Assembly (NCBI GenBank): GCA_044425705.1
Contig: JAWXVD010000005.1
Coordinates: 4,898-68,897 of the forward strand
Origin: JAWXVD01 sp044425705
GTDB lineage: Bacteria; Bacillota; Clostridia; Lachnospirales; Lachnospiraceae
Reading direction: 5' to 3'
DNA length: 64,000 bases
The translations under genes and the position numbers were made by a program. Below the pieces are notes generated by a model. That model had not been told where the DNA came from. It saw only the letters and a program-made list of their open reading frames with translations, and searched no databases. Shown here in pieces: positions 7,084 through 15,701 of the stretch (its first letter is position 1; every line of letters starts with the position of its first letter).

Positions 7084-8700
7084 ATGAATGGTGCAGATTT
7101 AATTGTGAAAAGCCTTGAATGTGAAGGTGTTGATGTTGTATTTGGTTATCCTGGAGTTGCTATTTGTCCATTTTACAATAGTATTCTATCATCTAATATA
7201 AAAAGTATTTTAGTGCGTACAGAACAAAATGCAGCCCATGCGGCAAGTGGTTTAGCCAGAGTTACCGGAAAAGTTGGTGTTTGTGCCGTTACCTCTGGAC
7301 CTGGTGCAACAAATGTGATTACTGGTATTGCAACAGCATTTGCGGATAGCATTCCCTTAGTATGTATTACAGGACAAGTAGATAGTGCATTGCTTGGTAG
7401 CGATGTGTTTCAAGAAGCTGATATTACAGGTGCCGTAGAATCCTTTGTAAAATATTCTTATTTAATAAGAGATGTTAAAGAAATTCCTAAAATTATGAAA
7501 GAAGCGTTCCATATTGCCAATACTGGTAGAAAGGGACCAGTTCTCATTGATGTTCCTATTGATGTGCAAGATACTTTGGTATCAAAATTTCAATATCCTG
7601 AATCAGTAAATATTCGTACTTATAAACCTACTGTTAAGGGCAACATGGTACAAATTAAAAAAGTCGTAAAGGAAATAGAAAAAGCGAAAAATCCAATTAT
7701 TTGTGCTGGTGGTGGTGTACTTTTAAGTCATGCGGAACATAAATTGCGTGAATTTTCTGAAATTCATAAAATACCAGTGGTTTCCACAATGATGGGCCTC
7801 AGTGTGATGCCTACAGAACATCCAATGTATTATGGAATGGTGGGTAATAATGGAAAAGCTTATGCTAATAGAGCGATGAATGAAGCAGACTTAATTATTA
7901 TGGTAGGTGCAAGAGTGGCAGATAGAGCCATTAATCAACCAGATTTAATTACACAAAATAAAGTGTTAGTACATATTGATGTGGATCCAGCTGAAATAGG
8001 AAAAAATGCTGGACCAACCATTCCCCTTGTTGGAGATGCAAAATGTATTTTTGAAGATTTATTAGAACAAGAAATAAATAGCAATCATGATTTATGGATA
8101 GAAACCCTTAATCTATATCGTGTGAATATGGTGAAAAAGAGAAATGTGAATCCAGATTTCGTTGATCCAGCTGAATTTATACAAAAACTTTCAAGTAAAA
8201 TGGAAGATGATGCAGTATATGTTGCAGATGTAGGACAAAATCAAATCTGGTCTTGTGGTAATCATATTGTGAAAAATGGTCGCTTTTTAACAACAGGTGG
8301 TATGGGAACTATGGGGTATTCCATTCCAGCAGCTATGGGGGTTAAAGTTGCGCAACCAGAACGACAAGTAGTTGCTGTTTGTGGAGATGGTTCGTTCCAA
8401 ATGTCTATGATGGAACTAGCTACTATGAGTCAATATCAAGTACCAGTTAAAATCATTGTTTTGAAAAATACTGTATTAGGACTTGTTAGAGAATTCCAGC
8501 ATTTTGCATATGATGCAAATTATTCAGTAGTTGATTTATCTGGAAATCCAGATTTAGAAAAATTATCTGCTGCCTACGGAATTCCATTTATAAGGGTTCA
8601 TACAATGGAGAATACAGATGCTGCAATTGATGAATTTTTAAGTGGTAATCGATCAATTATTATGGAATGTATCATTGACCCTATGGATATCGTGCGCTAG
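7084..8700 (+). CDS. ilvB: acetolactate synthase large (catalytic) subunit
   Basis: A 538-residue ThDP- and FAD-type enzyme that condenses two pyruvates, or pyruvate and 2-oxobutyrate, in the first common step of valine, leucine and isoleucine synthesis. It shows the catalytic glutamate in RTEQNAAHAASGLARVTG, the SGPGATN loop, the FAD/ThDP central domain and the ThDP motif GDGSFQMSMMELATMSQYQ ending in LKN about 27 residues on. The start is ATG 7084 behind GGGAGGA; the GTG at 7069 is part of that region. It is followed after 26 bases by a small-subunit gene, supporting acetohydroxyacid synthase over another ThDP enzyme. It is slightly short for the family but complete. Confidence 0.93.
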   Translation: MNGADLIVKSLECEGVDVVFGYPGVAICPFYNSILSSNIKSILVRTEQNAAHAASGLARVTGKVGVCAVTSGPGATNVITGIATAFADSIPLVCITGQVDSALLGSDVFQEADITGAVESFVKYSYLIRDVKEIPKIMKEAFHIANTGRKGPVLIDVPIDVQDTLVSKFQYPESVNIRTYKPTVKGNMVQIKKVVKEIEKAKNPIICAGGGVLLSHAEHKLREFSEIHKIPVVSTMMGLSVMPTEHPMYYGMVGNNGKAYANRAMNEADLIIMVGARVADRAINQPDLITQNKVLVHIDVDPAEIGKNAGPTIPLVGDAKCIFEDLLEQEINSNHDLWIETLNLYRVNMVKKRNVNPDFVDPAEFIQKLSSKMEDDAVYVADVGQNQIWSCGNHIVKNGRFLTTGGMGTMGYSIPAAMGVKVAQPERQVVAVCGDGSFQMSMMELATMSQYQVPVKIIVLKNTVLGLVREFQHFAYDANYSVVDLSGNPDLEKLSAAYGIPFIRVHTMENTDAAIDEFLSGNRSIIMECIIDPMDIVR

Positions 8701-8726
8701 ATAGTAAGAAAGGATGATTTTGAATT

Positions 8727-9212
8727 ATGAAAAGAATTTATTCTGTTTTAGTTGAAAATAGAGCTGGTGTGTTATGTAAGGTTGCTGGCTTGTTTTCTAG
8801 AAGATGTTTTAATATTGATAGTTTGGCAGTTGGAGTCACTGATGATCCAGCAGTATCTCGTATGACAATTGTAAGTAGTGGTGATGCACAAATATTTGAA
8901 CAAGTGGAAAAACAATTGAATAAGAAGTTAGATGTTATTAAAGTAAAAACTTTTTCGGAATTGCAATCTATCAGTCGTGAATTAATGTTAATTAAAGTGA
9001 AGTATAATAAGTCAAATCGTAGAGATATTATGGAAAATTGTGAAATTATGAATGCACAAATTCTTGATATGTCTAAAACACATATGATTATTCAGGTTTG
9101 TGATGTGCCAGAAAGAACACAGTTGTTTATTAATATGTTACAGAGTATCAGTATCGTAGAAGTTGCAAGAACTGGAACTTTGGCATTGCAAAAATGTAAT
9201 GAAAACGAATAA
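8727..9212 (+). CDS. ilvN: acetolactate synthase small (regulatory) subunit, first copy
   Basis: A 161-residue regulatory subunit. The N-terminal ACT domain (residues 1-75) has the family signature LVENRAGVLCKVAGLFSRR, then FNIDSL. The C-terminal ACT-like domain includes SRELMLIKVK and VEVARTGTLAL. It binds the catalytic subunit and normally confers valine feedback control. It lies 26 bases after ilvB with its own AAAGGATG site, so the two are cotranslated. A second small-subunit gene follows after about 165 bases. This copy departs from the family consensus more than the second one (SRRCFNIDS for SRRGYNIES). Confidence 0.9.
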   Translation: MKRIYSVLVENRAGVLCKVAGLFSRRCFNIDSLAVGVTDDPAVSRMTIVSSGDAQIFEQVEKQLNKKLDVIKVKTFSELQSISRELMLIKVKYNKSNRRDIMENCEIMNAQILDMSKTHMIIQVCDVPERTQLFINMLQSISIVEVARTGTLALQKCNENE

Positions 9213-9266
9213 TAATCATACGAATGATAATCTGTGGTTATGACTATTATTCCCCAATTACATACG

Positions 9267-9295
9267 TTGACAATCGTTTTTAATACTGTTAGAAT
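9267..9295 (+). promoter_or_regulatory. promoter upstream of the second small-subunit gene
   Basis: TTGACA (9267-9272), a 17-base spacer and TAGAAT (9290-9295), inside the gap between the two ilvN copies. It would allow ilvN2 and ilvC to be expressed apart from ilvB. Confidence 0.75.
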
Positions 9296-9377
9296 TACAA
9301 TCAAGGTACAGTAAAAATCATACCAATGAGATAGGTGAAGCAATATTTTGTTAGAGTGTTGCAGTTTGGAGGTAGGG

Positions 9378-9875
9378 GTGAAAAAGAAGGTTTTTCAGTT
9401 GTTAGTAGATAATACATCTGGTGTTTTAAGTAGAATTTCAGGTCTGTTTTCACGAAGAGGGTACAATATTGAAAGTATTACAGCAGGTGTAACTGCTGAT
9501 CCTAAGATTACACGTATCACGATTGTTGCAAGTGGTGATGATGAAATATTGGAACAGATAGAAAAGCAGGTTGAAAAGTTAGTTGATGTAAGAGATATCA
9601 AAGAATTGAAACCAGATATGAGTGTATATCGTGAGTTAGCATTGATTAAGGTAAAAGCTAGTGAACTACAAAGAGCAGGTGTTATTTCTGTTGCAGATAT
9701 TTTTCGTGCAAAAGTGATAGATGTTTCAACAGATGGATTGATTATTGAATTAACTGGTAATCAAGGAAAAATCGAAGCATTTATTAAACTCTTAGATGGT
9801 TATGAAATTTTAGAGCTTGCGAGAACTGGTATTGCAGGTCTTCGCAGGGGAACAGATGATATCGTACATCTTTAA
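9378..9875 (+). CDS. ilvN: acetolactate synthase small (regulatory) subunit, second copy
   Basis: A 165-residue paralogue of the preceding gene, closer to the family consensus: VDNTSGVLSRISGLFSRRG then YNIESITAGVT, followed by YRELALIKVKA and EILELARTGIAGLRRG. It binds the IlvB subunit and brings feedback regulation. The start is GTG 9378, five bases after GGAGG (9368-9372); a longer frame from 9348 lacks a ribosome site. It has its own near-consensus promoter. Two unequal small subunits next to one large subunit suggest holoenzymes with different inhibitor response, which is an inference. Confidence 0.92.
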   Translation: MKKKVFQLLVDNTSGVLSRISGLFSRRGYNIESITAGVTADPKITRITIVASGDDEILEQIEKQVEKLVDVRDIKELKPDMSVYRELALIKVKASELQRAGVISVADIFRAKVIDVSTDGLIIELTGNQGKIEAFIKLLDGYEILELARTGIAGLRRGTDDIVHL

Positions 9876-10041
9876 ATAAGTAGAAATATTATAATCATAG
9901 TTTTGAGTTCATTAAGTTTAAGAGCAATTATTGAGTTATATTGTAGAATCATCAGAGTGGTGAGTGATAGGGAAACCTTTCAGTTATATATGAAAAGATA
10001 TGGAAACGTATCAATCAAAAATAAAAAATGAAAGTCGTTAT

Positions 10042-10064
10042 TGTGAAAAACAAGATTTTTCACA
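10042..10064 (+). repeat. TGTGAAAAA/TTTTTCACA hairpin in the ilvC leader
   Basis: A perfect 9-bp stem with a 5-base loop about 50 bases before ilvC. Similar TGAAAA/TTTTCA stems recur at 2638, 16631, 20301, 31339, 55980 and 61955, so it may be a remnant of a dispersed element and act as an attenuator or mRNA stabiliser. Confidence 0.5.
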
Positions 10065-10117
10065 GGGCACATGTCTCTTATGAGTAAAAGGTGTCGGACT
10101 ATAAGAAGGAGATTGAA

Positions 10118-11137
10118 ATGGCAAATATTTATTATCAAGAAGATTGTAACTTATCTATGTTAGAAGGAAAAACAATTGCAGTAATCGGTTATGGTAGCCA
10201 AGGACATGCACATGCATTAAATGCAAAAGAATCAGGATGTCATGTTATTATCGGTTTGTATGAAGGTTCAAAATCATGGGATAAAGCAGTAGCACAAGGT
10301 TTTGAAGTATATACAGCAGCAGAAGCTGCAAAATTAGCAGATGTTATTATGATTTTGATCAATGATGAAAAACAAGCTGCAATGTATAAAGCTGATATCG
10401 AACCAAATTTAGAAGAAGGCAATATGTTAATGTTCGCTCATGGTTTTGCGATTCACTTTGGTCAAATTATTGCGCCTAAAAATGTTGATGTTACTATGAT
10501 TGCACCTAAAGGACCTGGACATACTGTAAGAAGCGAATACCAAGCTGGAAAAGGCGTTCCTTGTTTAGTTGCTGTAGAACAAGATGCATCTGGTAAAGCA
10601 TTAGAGAAAGCATTGGCTTATGCTTCAGCAATTGGAGGTGCAAGAGCAGGTGTTCTTGAAACAACATTTAGAACTGAAACAGAAACAGATTTATTTGGTG
10701 AACAAGCAGTTCTTTGTGGTGGTGTTTGTGCATTGATGCAAGCAGGCTTTGAAACACTTGTAGAAGCTGGTTACGATGAAAGAAATGCATATTTTGAATG
10801 TATTCACGAAATGAAATTAATTGTAGATTTAATCTATCAATCAGGATTTGAAGGAATGAGATATTCTATTTCAAATACAGCAGAATACGGTGATTACATT
10901 ACAGGACCTAAAATCATCACAGAAGATACTAAAAAAGCCATGAAAAAAGTTCTTTCTGACATTCAAGATGGTACTTTTGCAAAAGATTTCTTATTAGATA
11001 TGTCTGAAGCAGGCGGTCAAGCACACTTTAGAGCAATGAAAAAACTTGGTGCAGAACACTGTTCAGAAGCAGTAGGTAAAGAAATTCGTAGCTTATATAG
11101 CTGGAATAACGAAGAAGAAAAATTCATCAATAATTAG
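10118..11137 (+). CDS. ilvC: ketol-acid reductoisomerase
   Basis: A 339-residue class I enzyme that isomerises and reduces acetolactate or acetohydroxybutyrate with NAD(P)H and Mg2+. The N-terminal Rossmann fold has the signature IAVIGYGSQGHAHALNAKES. The helical C-terminal half carries the metal and substrate residues in ETETDLFGEQAVLCGG, YFECIHEMKLIVDLI and YSISNTAEYGDY. Length fits class I. The start is ATG 10118 with AAGGAG upstream; an earlier GTG at 10091 is less likely. It lies in the ilv cluster downstream of the second ilvN, from whose promoter it is probably read. The next enzyme, IlvD, is not in the window. Confidence 0.96.
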   Translation: MANIYYQEDCNLSMLEGKTIAVIGYGSQGHAHALNAKESGCHVIIGLYEGSKSWDKAVAQGFEVYTAAEAAKLADVIMILINDEKQAAMYKADIEPNLEEGNMLMFAHGFAIHFGQIIAPKNVDVTMIAPKGPGHTVRSEYQAGKGVPCLVAVEQDASGKALEKALAYASAIGGARAGVLETTFRTETETDLFGEQAVLCGGVCALMQAGFETLVEAGYDERNAYFECIHEMKLIVDLIYQSGFEGMRYSISNTAEYGDYITGPKIITEDTKKAMKKVLSDIQDGTFAKDFLLDMSEAGGQAHFRAMKKLGAEHCSEAVGKEIRSLYSWNNEEEKFINN

Positions 11138-11157
11138 GATAATAGGAGAGCAATACA

Positions 11158-12252
11158 ATGTATTATAAACAATATGGGAATACAGATATGAAAGTTTCTG
11201 CAATTGGCATGGGATGTATGCGTTATGATGACGAATTAATCAACGCAGGTAACTTGGATGCCTGTTCAGAAGTGGCTCTATATGCTCATGAAAAAGGGAT
11301 TAATTATTTTGATACAGCACCTTTTTATTGTCAAGATAAAAGCGAAATTATCACTGGAATGGCATTATCTCAACTGAAACGTGACAGTTTTTATGTTTCA
11401 TCAAAAATGAACTTAGGAACTGTAGATGGGGTTGCCACAAAAGATGCTTTTTACAAAAGATTACATACTACGTTAGATCGTTTGAAAGTAGATTACTTAG
11501 ATGTTTATCATTTATGGTGTCTATTAAGTCCAGAAAGTTATGAAAAACAATCAGAATTATTATATGGTTACTTTGAAGATGCTAAAAGAGAAGGATTGGT
11601 AAAAAATATTGCTTTTTCTTCGCATATGGAAGGTGGAGACTTAAGTCCAATCATCAATAGTGATAAATTTAAAGCAATGTTAATTGGATATAATGCGATT
11701 AATTATCGTTTTAGACAAGCTGGTATTTTAGATGCACATAATAAAGGAATGGGTGTTGTTGTTATGAATCCATTAGGTGGAGGAGCGATTCCACAAAATC
11801 CTAGCATGTTTGAATATTTAGCAGAAGGAACAGACTTAACTGTACCCCAAGCGGCATTACGTTTCGTAGCATCTCATAAAGAGATTACTATCACATTAGC
11901 AGGAATGACAAAAAAAGAACATGTCGATGATGCTGTAAAAGCTGTAGAAGGTTTAGAAGAATTCAGTGCCAATGATATTTATAAAAAATACGAAAATTCA
12001 CATCTATCATTGAATAATTTATGCACTGGATGTGGCTACTGCAAAAAATGTCCAATGGGTATTGATATTCCTAAATTTATGGATACTTATAATCAAAAAT
12101 TATTTGGTGACAATATGGATGATCGTATGCAAAATCATTGGCATATTACAAAAGAGGAAGCAGCAAAATGTATTGCCTGTGGTAAATGCGAAAGTCTTTG
12201 TACACAACATTTGCCTATCATTGATAGATTGGCTGAAATTGCGAATATGTAA
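11158..12252 (+). CDS. aldo/keto reductase with C-terminal 4Fe-4S ferredoxin domain
   Basis: A 364-residue fusion. Residues 1-265 are an aldo/keto reductase barrel: IGMGCMRYDD, the active-site aspartate in NYFDTAPFY, a lysine in SSKMNLGT, and a histidine in VYHLWCL. Residues about 280-345 hold two cysteine clusters, CTGCGYCKKCPMGID and CIACGKCESLC, typical of a ferredoxin module. Such proteins are common in anaerobic Firmicutes and are thought to link carbonyl reduction to Fe-S electron carriers; the substrate is unknown. It begins 20 bases after ilvC with AGGAGA, so is cotranscribed with it, and is followed by a strong terminator. Confidence 0.9.
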   Translation: MYYKQYGNTDMKVSAIGMGCMRYDDELINAGNLDACSEVALYAHEKGINYFDTAPFYCQDKSEIITGMALSQLKRDSFYVSSKMNLGTVDGVATKDAFYKRLHTTLDRLKVDYLDVYHLWCLLSPESYEKQSELLYGYFEDAKREGLVKNIAFSSHMEGGDLSPIINSDKFKAMLIGYNAINYRFRQAGILDAHNKGMGVVVMNPLGGGAIPQNPSMFEYLAEGTDLTVPQAALRFVASHKEITITLAGMTKKEHVDDAVKAVEGLEEFSANDIYKKYENSHLSLNNLCTGCGYCKKCPMGIDIPKFMDTYNQKLFGDNMDDRMQNHWHITKEEAAKCIACGKCESLCTQHLPIIDRLAEIANM

Positions 12253-12336
12253 TTAGAAAGTTGTATTCATATGTGAATGGATAGTAACAATAGATTTGAT
12301 ACGGCACAAGAATCAGAAATGAGGAAGTAATTTGAA

Positions 12337-12388
12337 AGAAAGCATATATCATAACAATTGTGTTAGGGTATATGCTTTCTTATTTTAC
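12337..12388 (+). terminator. terminator of the ilv cluster
   Basis: AGAAAGCATATA (12337-12348) pairs with TATATGCTTTCT (12369-12380), a 12-bp stem, followed by TATTTTAC. Confidence 0.85.
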
Positions 12389-12447
12389 AGAAAAAGGCTT
12401 GCAAAAAACTAGTAAAGAAAATCACTGTTAAAAAATAAAATAAGCTT

Positions 12448-13368
12448 TTATTGGTGATTACAATTTGCGTTATTTTCAGATTTATAAAATTCAATAAATT
12501 TTGTAATCATAGTATTTTCTGTGGAACTGGAGCTATTATATACGAAACCTACAGTACGTTTGGTCATTGCTTTTCCAAAGGAAAGTTCTCGCAGGGAACG
12601 ATTGGCTAATTCCTCTTTTACAAATTCTTTGATGACACAAGCAATCCCCAAATCAATTTTAGCGAATTCGATTAATAAATCCATATTGTTTACTTCGATG
12701 ATATTAGAGATTTCCATTTGATTGGTAATCAAATAAGTATCAATATATTTTCGGGTAAGGTTTTCTTTGTTTAATAGCATAAAGGTAGCATTTTCTAAGA
12801 TGGCTGATTTCGTCAATCCTTCTCTGATTTTTAAATTATTAATATAATTTTCTGTAGATACAAATACATCTTGAATATCCATAACTGCTAAAAATTCTGA
12901 ATTTTTTGTCTGATTAGATAAACCTACTAATCCAATATCTAAGGTACCATTATCTAGTGCCTTTAAAGTTTCTGTGGAAGATTGACATGAAATTGTTATT
13001 TTTATATGAGGGTTATCTTTGATGAAAGTTTTTAAAAAAGGTAGCAATACGTATTTGCATAAAGTTGAACTGACACCGATTGAAAGACTACCGACACCAA
13101 GTTCTCCCATTCGTTTGATACGTTCTTCTCCTGTTTTTATACAAATAAATGCATTTTTTACTTGTCCATAAAGCAATTGGCCTTCTGGTGTTAATGTGAC
13201 ACCACGTGAATTTCTAATGAATAATACAGTTTCTAAACTTTGTTCTAGTTTAGAAATTGCTTTAGAAATAGCCGGTTGGCTGATATATAATTCTTTTGCA
13301 GCGGCAGAAATATTTTTATGGTTGGCTACTGTATAAAATATGTAGTATAAATTCAAATTATTGTCCAT
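12448..13368 (-). CDS. LysR-type transcriptional regulator
   Basis: A 306-residue LysR-family protein. Residues 1-60 form the winged helix-turn-helix (NHKNISAAAKELYISQPAIS, then KAISKLEQSLETVLF). Residues 90-295 form the ligand-binding domain (GSLSIGVSSTLC, GTLDIGLVGLSN). It is transcribed away from leuC over a shared 202-bp region, the classic LysR arrangement, so it probably controls leuCD and itself in response to a pathway metabolite. That link is inferred from position only. The shared region contains TTGATATTATA (about 13416-13426) and TTGATGTTATA (about 13465-13475), possible binding half-sites. The start has GGAG upstream. Confidence 0.92.
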   Translation of the reverse strand: MDNNLNLYYIFYTVANHKNISAAAKELYISQPAISKAISKLEQSLETVLFIRNSRGVTLTPEGQLLYGQVKNAFICIKTGEERIKRMGELGVGSLSIGVSSTLCKYVLLPFLKTFIKDNPHIKITISCQSSTETLKALDNGTLDIGLVGLSNQTKNSEFLAVMDIQDVFVSTENYINNLKIREGLTKSAILENATFMLLNKENLTRKYIDTYLITNQMEISNIIEVNNMDLLIEFAKIDLGIACVIKEFVKEELANRSLRELSFGKAMTKRTVGFVYNSSSSTENTMITKFIEFYKSENNANCNHQ

Positions 13369-13447
13369 GGTTTTTCTCCGTTTTTCGATTTATTTACATA
13401 GTAATAATATCATAACTTGATATTATAGTAAACATAAATAACATGTA

Positions 13448-13477
13448 TTGTATTTATAGATAATTTGATGTTATAAT
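13448..13477 (+). promoter_or_regulatory. leuC promoter
   Basis: TTGTAT (13448-13453), an 18-base spacer and a perfect TATAAT (13472-13477), about 95 bases before leuC. A TTGATRTTATA repeat overlaps the -10 and recurs about 50 bp upstream, a possible LysR site. A partly paired hairpin (AAGAATC/GATTCT) follows in the leader. Confidence 0.65.
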
Positions 13478-13570
13478 TTATATAAATGATTAATGTTCAC
13501 CTAAGAATCGGATTTATATAGTATTTGAGATTCTAAGTGTACATAATTTTATGAAGGAGGATATATACAT

Positions 13571-14839
13571 ATGGGAATGACTATGACTCAGAAAATTCTT
13601 GCAGCACATGCAGGACTTGATAAAGTAGAAGCGGGACAATTAATAGAGGCTGACTTGGATTTGGTTCTAGGAAACGATATTACAGCACCAGTTGCTATTC
13701 ATGAGTTAGAAAAGATGAATGTAGAGGGTGTTTTTGATAAAGATAAAATTGCATTAGTACCAGATCATTTTGTACCTAACAAAGATATAAAATCTGCGGA
13801 ACACTGTAAATGCGTGAGAGAATTTGCTTATAGAAATGATATTACTAATTATTTCGAACTAGGTGAAATGGGAATCGAACATGCATTGTTACCTGAAAAA
13901 GGATTGACAGTTGCTGGAGATGTTATCATAGGCGCTGATTCACATACTTGTACCTATGGTGCATTGGGGGCGTTTTCCACTGGTGTAGGCAGTACAGATA
14001 TGGCTGCTGGTATGGCAACTGGAAAAGCTTGGTTCAAAGTACCAAATGCCATTAAGTTTAATATTGTAGGAAAGCCAAGCAAATGGATTAGTGGAAAAGA
14101 TGTCATTTTACACATTATCGGTATGATTGGTGTAGATGGTGCTCTTTATAAATCTATGGAATTTGTAGGTGAAGGATTAGCTAATTTAACAATGGATGAT
14201 CGCTTTACAATTGCCAATATGGCGATCGAAGCTGGTGGAAAGAATGGTATTTTCCCAGTTGATGAAAAAGCGATTGCATATATGGAAGAACATTCAACGA
14301 AAACATATACTGTATATGAAGCAGATGAAGATGCTGAATATGATGAAGAATATACAATTGATTTATCCACATTGAAAGCAACGATAGCATTTCCTCATTT
14401 GCCTGAAAATACAAAGACAATTGATGAAATTACAGAAGATGTGGTAATTGATCAAGTGGTAATCGGTTCTTGTACGAATGGACGTTTAGATGACTTAAGA
14501 GTTGCAGCCAAAGTCTTAGAAGGAAAACATATTGCTAAAGGAATGAGATGTATCGTTATTCCAGCAACACAATCAATCTATATGTCCGCTATTGAGGAAG
14601 GACTTGTGAAAATCTTCATTGAAGCTGGTGCTATTGTATCTACTCCTACTTGCGGCCCATGCCTTGGAGGGTATATGGGTGTATTAGCAGAAGGAGAACG
14701 TTGTGTATCTACTACAAACAGAAACTTTGTAGGGCGAATGGGTCATGTAAAATCAGAGGTTTATCTTGCTAGTCCAGCAGTAGCTGCTGCAAGCGCAATC
14801 ACTGGAAAAATTTCATGTCCATGTCAATTAGAAGATTAG
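13571..14839 (+). CDS. leuC: 3-isopropylmalate dehydratase large subunit
   Basis: A 422-residue aconitase-superfamily subunit that, with LeuD, interconverts 2- and 3-isopropylmalate in leucine synthesis. Signatures are GADSHTCTYGALGAFSTGVG, GSCTNGRLDDLRVA and TPTCGPCLGGYMG; the last two carry three cysteines that hold the 4Fe-4S cluster. Length fits the short (archaeal/clostridial) LeuC type rather than the 465-residue enterobacterial type. The start is ATG 13571 with AAGGAGG. leuD follows after 65 bases; leuA and leuB are not nearby. Confidence 0.96.
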   Translation: MGMTMTQKILAAHAGLDKVEAGQLIEADLDLVLGNDITAPVAIHELEKMNVEGVFDKDKIALVPDHFVPNKDIKSAEHCKCVREFAYRNDITNYFELGEMGIEHALLPEKGLTVAGDVIIGADSHTCTYGALGAFSTGVGSTDMAAGMATGKAWFKVPNAIKFNIVGKPSKWISGKDVILHIIGMIGVDGALYKSMEFVGEGLANLTMDDRFTIANMAIEAGGKNGIFPVDEKAIAYMEEHSTKTYTVYEADEDAEYDEEYTIDLSTLKATIAFPHLPENTKTIDEITEDVVIDQVVIGSCTNGRLDDLRVAAKVLEGKHIAKGMRCIVIPATQSIYMSAIEEGLVKIFIEAGAIVSTPTCGPCLGGYMGVLAEGERCVSTTNRNFVGRMGHVKSEVYLASPAVAAASAITGKISCPCQLED

Positions 14840-14859
14840 ATTAAAAATGAGAGAAAAGG

Positions 14860-14885
14860 GTTACATATCACCTGTGAATTGTAAC
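14860..14885. repeat. family B palindrome between leuC and leuD
   Basis: GTTACA-TATCAC-CT-GTGAAT-TGTAAC: an inverted repeat in the 65-bp gap, in step with the copies at 28642, 33691, 47474 and 52272. It ends 20 bases before leuD and could alter the LeuC:LeuD ratio. Confidence 0.75.
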
Positions 14886-14904
14886 AGAAGGGATTATTAT
14901 AAAG

Positions 14905-15393
14905 ATGAAAAATGCAAATGGATTAGTTTTTAAATATGGAGATAATGTGGATACAGATGTTATCATTCCTGCAAGATACTTGAACTCTTCAGATCCAGCT
15001 GAGTTGGCTACACATTGTATGGAAGATATAGATAAAGATTTTATTAATAAAGTAAATGCTGGTGATATTATTGTTGCGACAAAAAACTTTGGATGTGGTT
15101 CTTCTAGAGAGCATGCACCAATTGCCATTAAGGCTGCTGGCGTAAGCTGTGTTATAGCAGAGACCTTTGCTAGAATTTTCTACCGCAATGCAATTAATAT
15201 TGGATTACCGATTATTGAATGTAAGGAAGCATCTATTGCTATTGAGGCTGGAGATCAAGTTGAAGTGAATTTTGATACTGGAATGATTAAAAATATTACT
15301 AAAAATGAAGAATATAAAGGGCAAGCTTTTCCAGAGTTTATGCAAAAGATTATTGCTGCTGAAGGATTAGTTAATTATATTAATGCAAAATAA
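14905..15393 (+). CDS. leuD: 3-isopropylmalate dehydratase small subunit
   Basis: A 162-residue swivelling-domain partner of LeuC. Family motifs are NVDTDVIIPARYLN near the N-terminus, the substrate-binding loop NFGCGSSREHAPIAIKAAG, and ETFARIFYRNAINIGLP. The length is right for the short clostridial/archaeal type. It starts at ATG 14905 and is cotranscribed with leuC. A 10-bp perfect hairpin follows, so the operon ends without leuB. Confidence 0.96.
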   Translation: MKNANGLVFKYGDNVDTDVIIPARYLNSSDPAELATHCMEDIDKDFINKVNAGDIIVATKNFGCGSSREHAPIAIKAAGVSCVIAETFARIFYRNAINIGLPIIECKEASIAIEAGDQVEVNFDTGMIKNITKNEEYKGQAFPEFMQKIIAAEGLVNYINAK

Positions 15394-15701
15394 TCTTAGT
15401 CTGATGTTAGGAATGGATAGAGGCAGACATGTGTGAACTAAAATTAAAGAATACAAAATACAATTCTTTATGTTAAATTTAAACTGGTAATTATGACGAA
15501 TGGACGTATCTTATAAGGGTTACGTCCATTAAATTTGTAACCTAAAACTATTTTAAATTCCTGTTTCATTTACTTGTAAAATATAGTACAATGAAAAACA
15601 GTGCGTGGTTCATACATTTTACGCAATATGAATATAAGAGGAATACTAGGTTGACAAATAAGAAACTGCAACATTGTTATGAGAAAGGGATTACTATTAA
15701 T
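15394..15701. other. gene-free stretch between leuD and the transporter
   Basis: Contains the leuD terminator and the leader of the next gene. A frame runs upstream of the transporter start from 15591, but it lacks a ribosome site and reads as a non-natural extension, so I do not call it coding. Confidence 0.5.
15499..15530 (+). terminator. leuCD terminator-like hairpin
   Basis: AATGGACGTA (15499-15508) and TACGTCCATT (15521-15530) form a perfect 10-bp stem; the following AAATTTGT is a poor T-tract, so termination may be partial. Confidence 0.6.

Noticed and set aside
13369..13570. T-box or leucine leader upstream of leuC
   Set aside because: No T-box UGGN motif with a competing terminator and no leucine-rich leader peptide. 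The hairpin there is imperfect, and a LysR gene is divergent.
15591..15701. N-terminal extension of the EamA transporter from ATG 15591
   Set aside because: No ribosome site, charged and unusual composition, and a good site exists before ATG 15702 at the first membrane helix.
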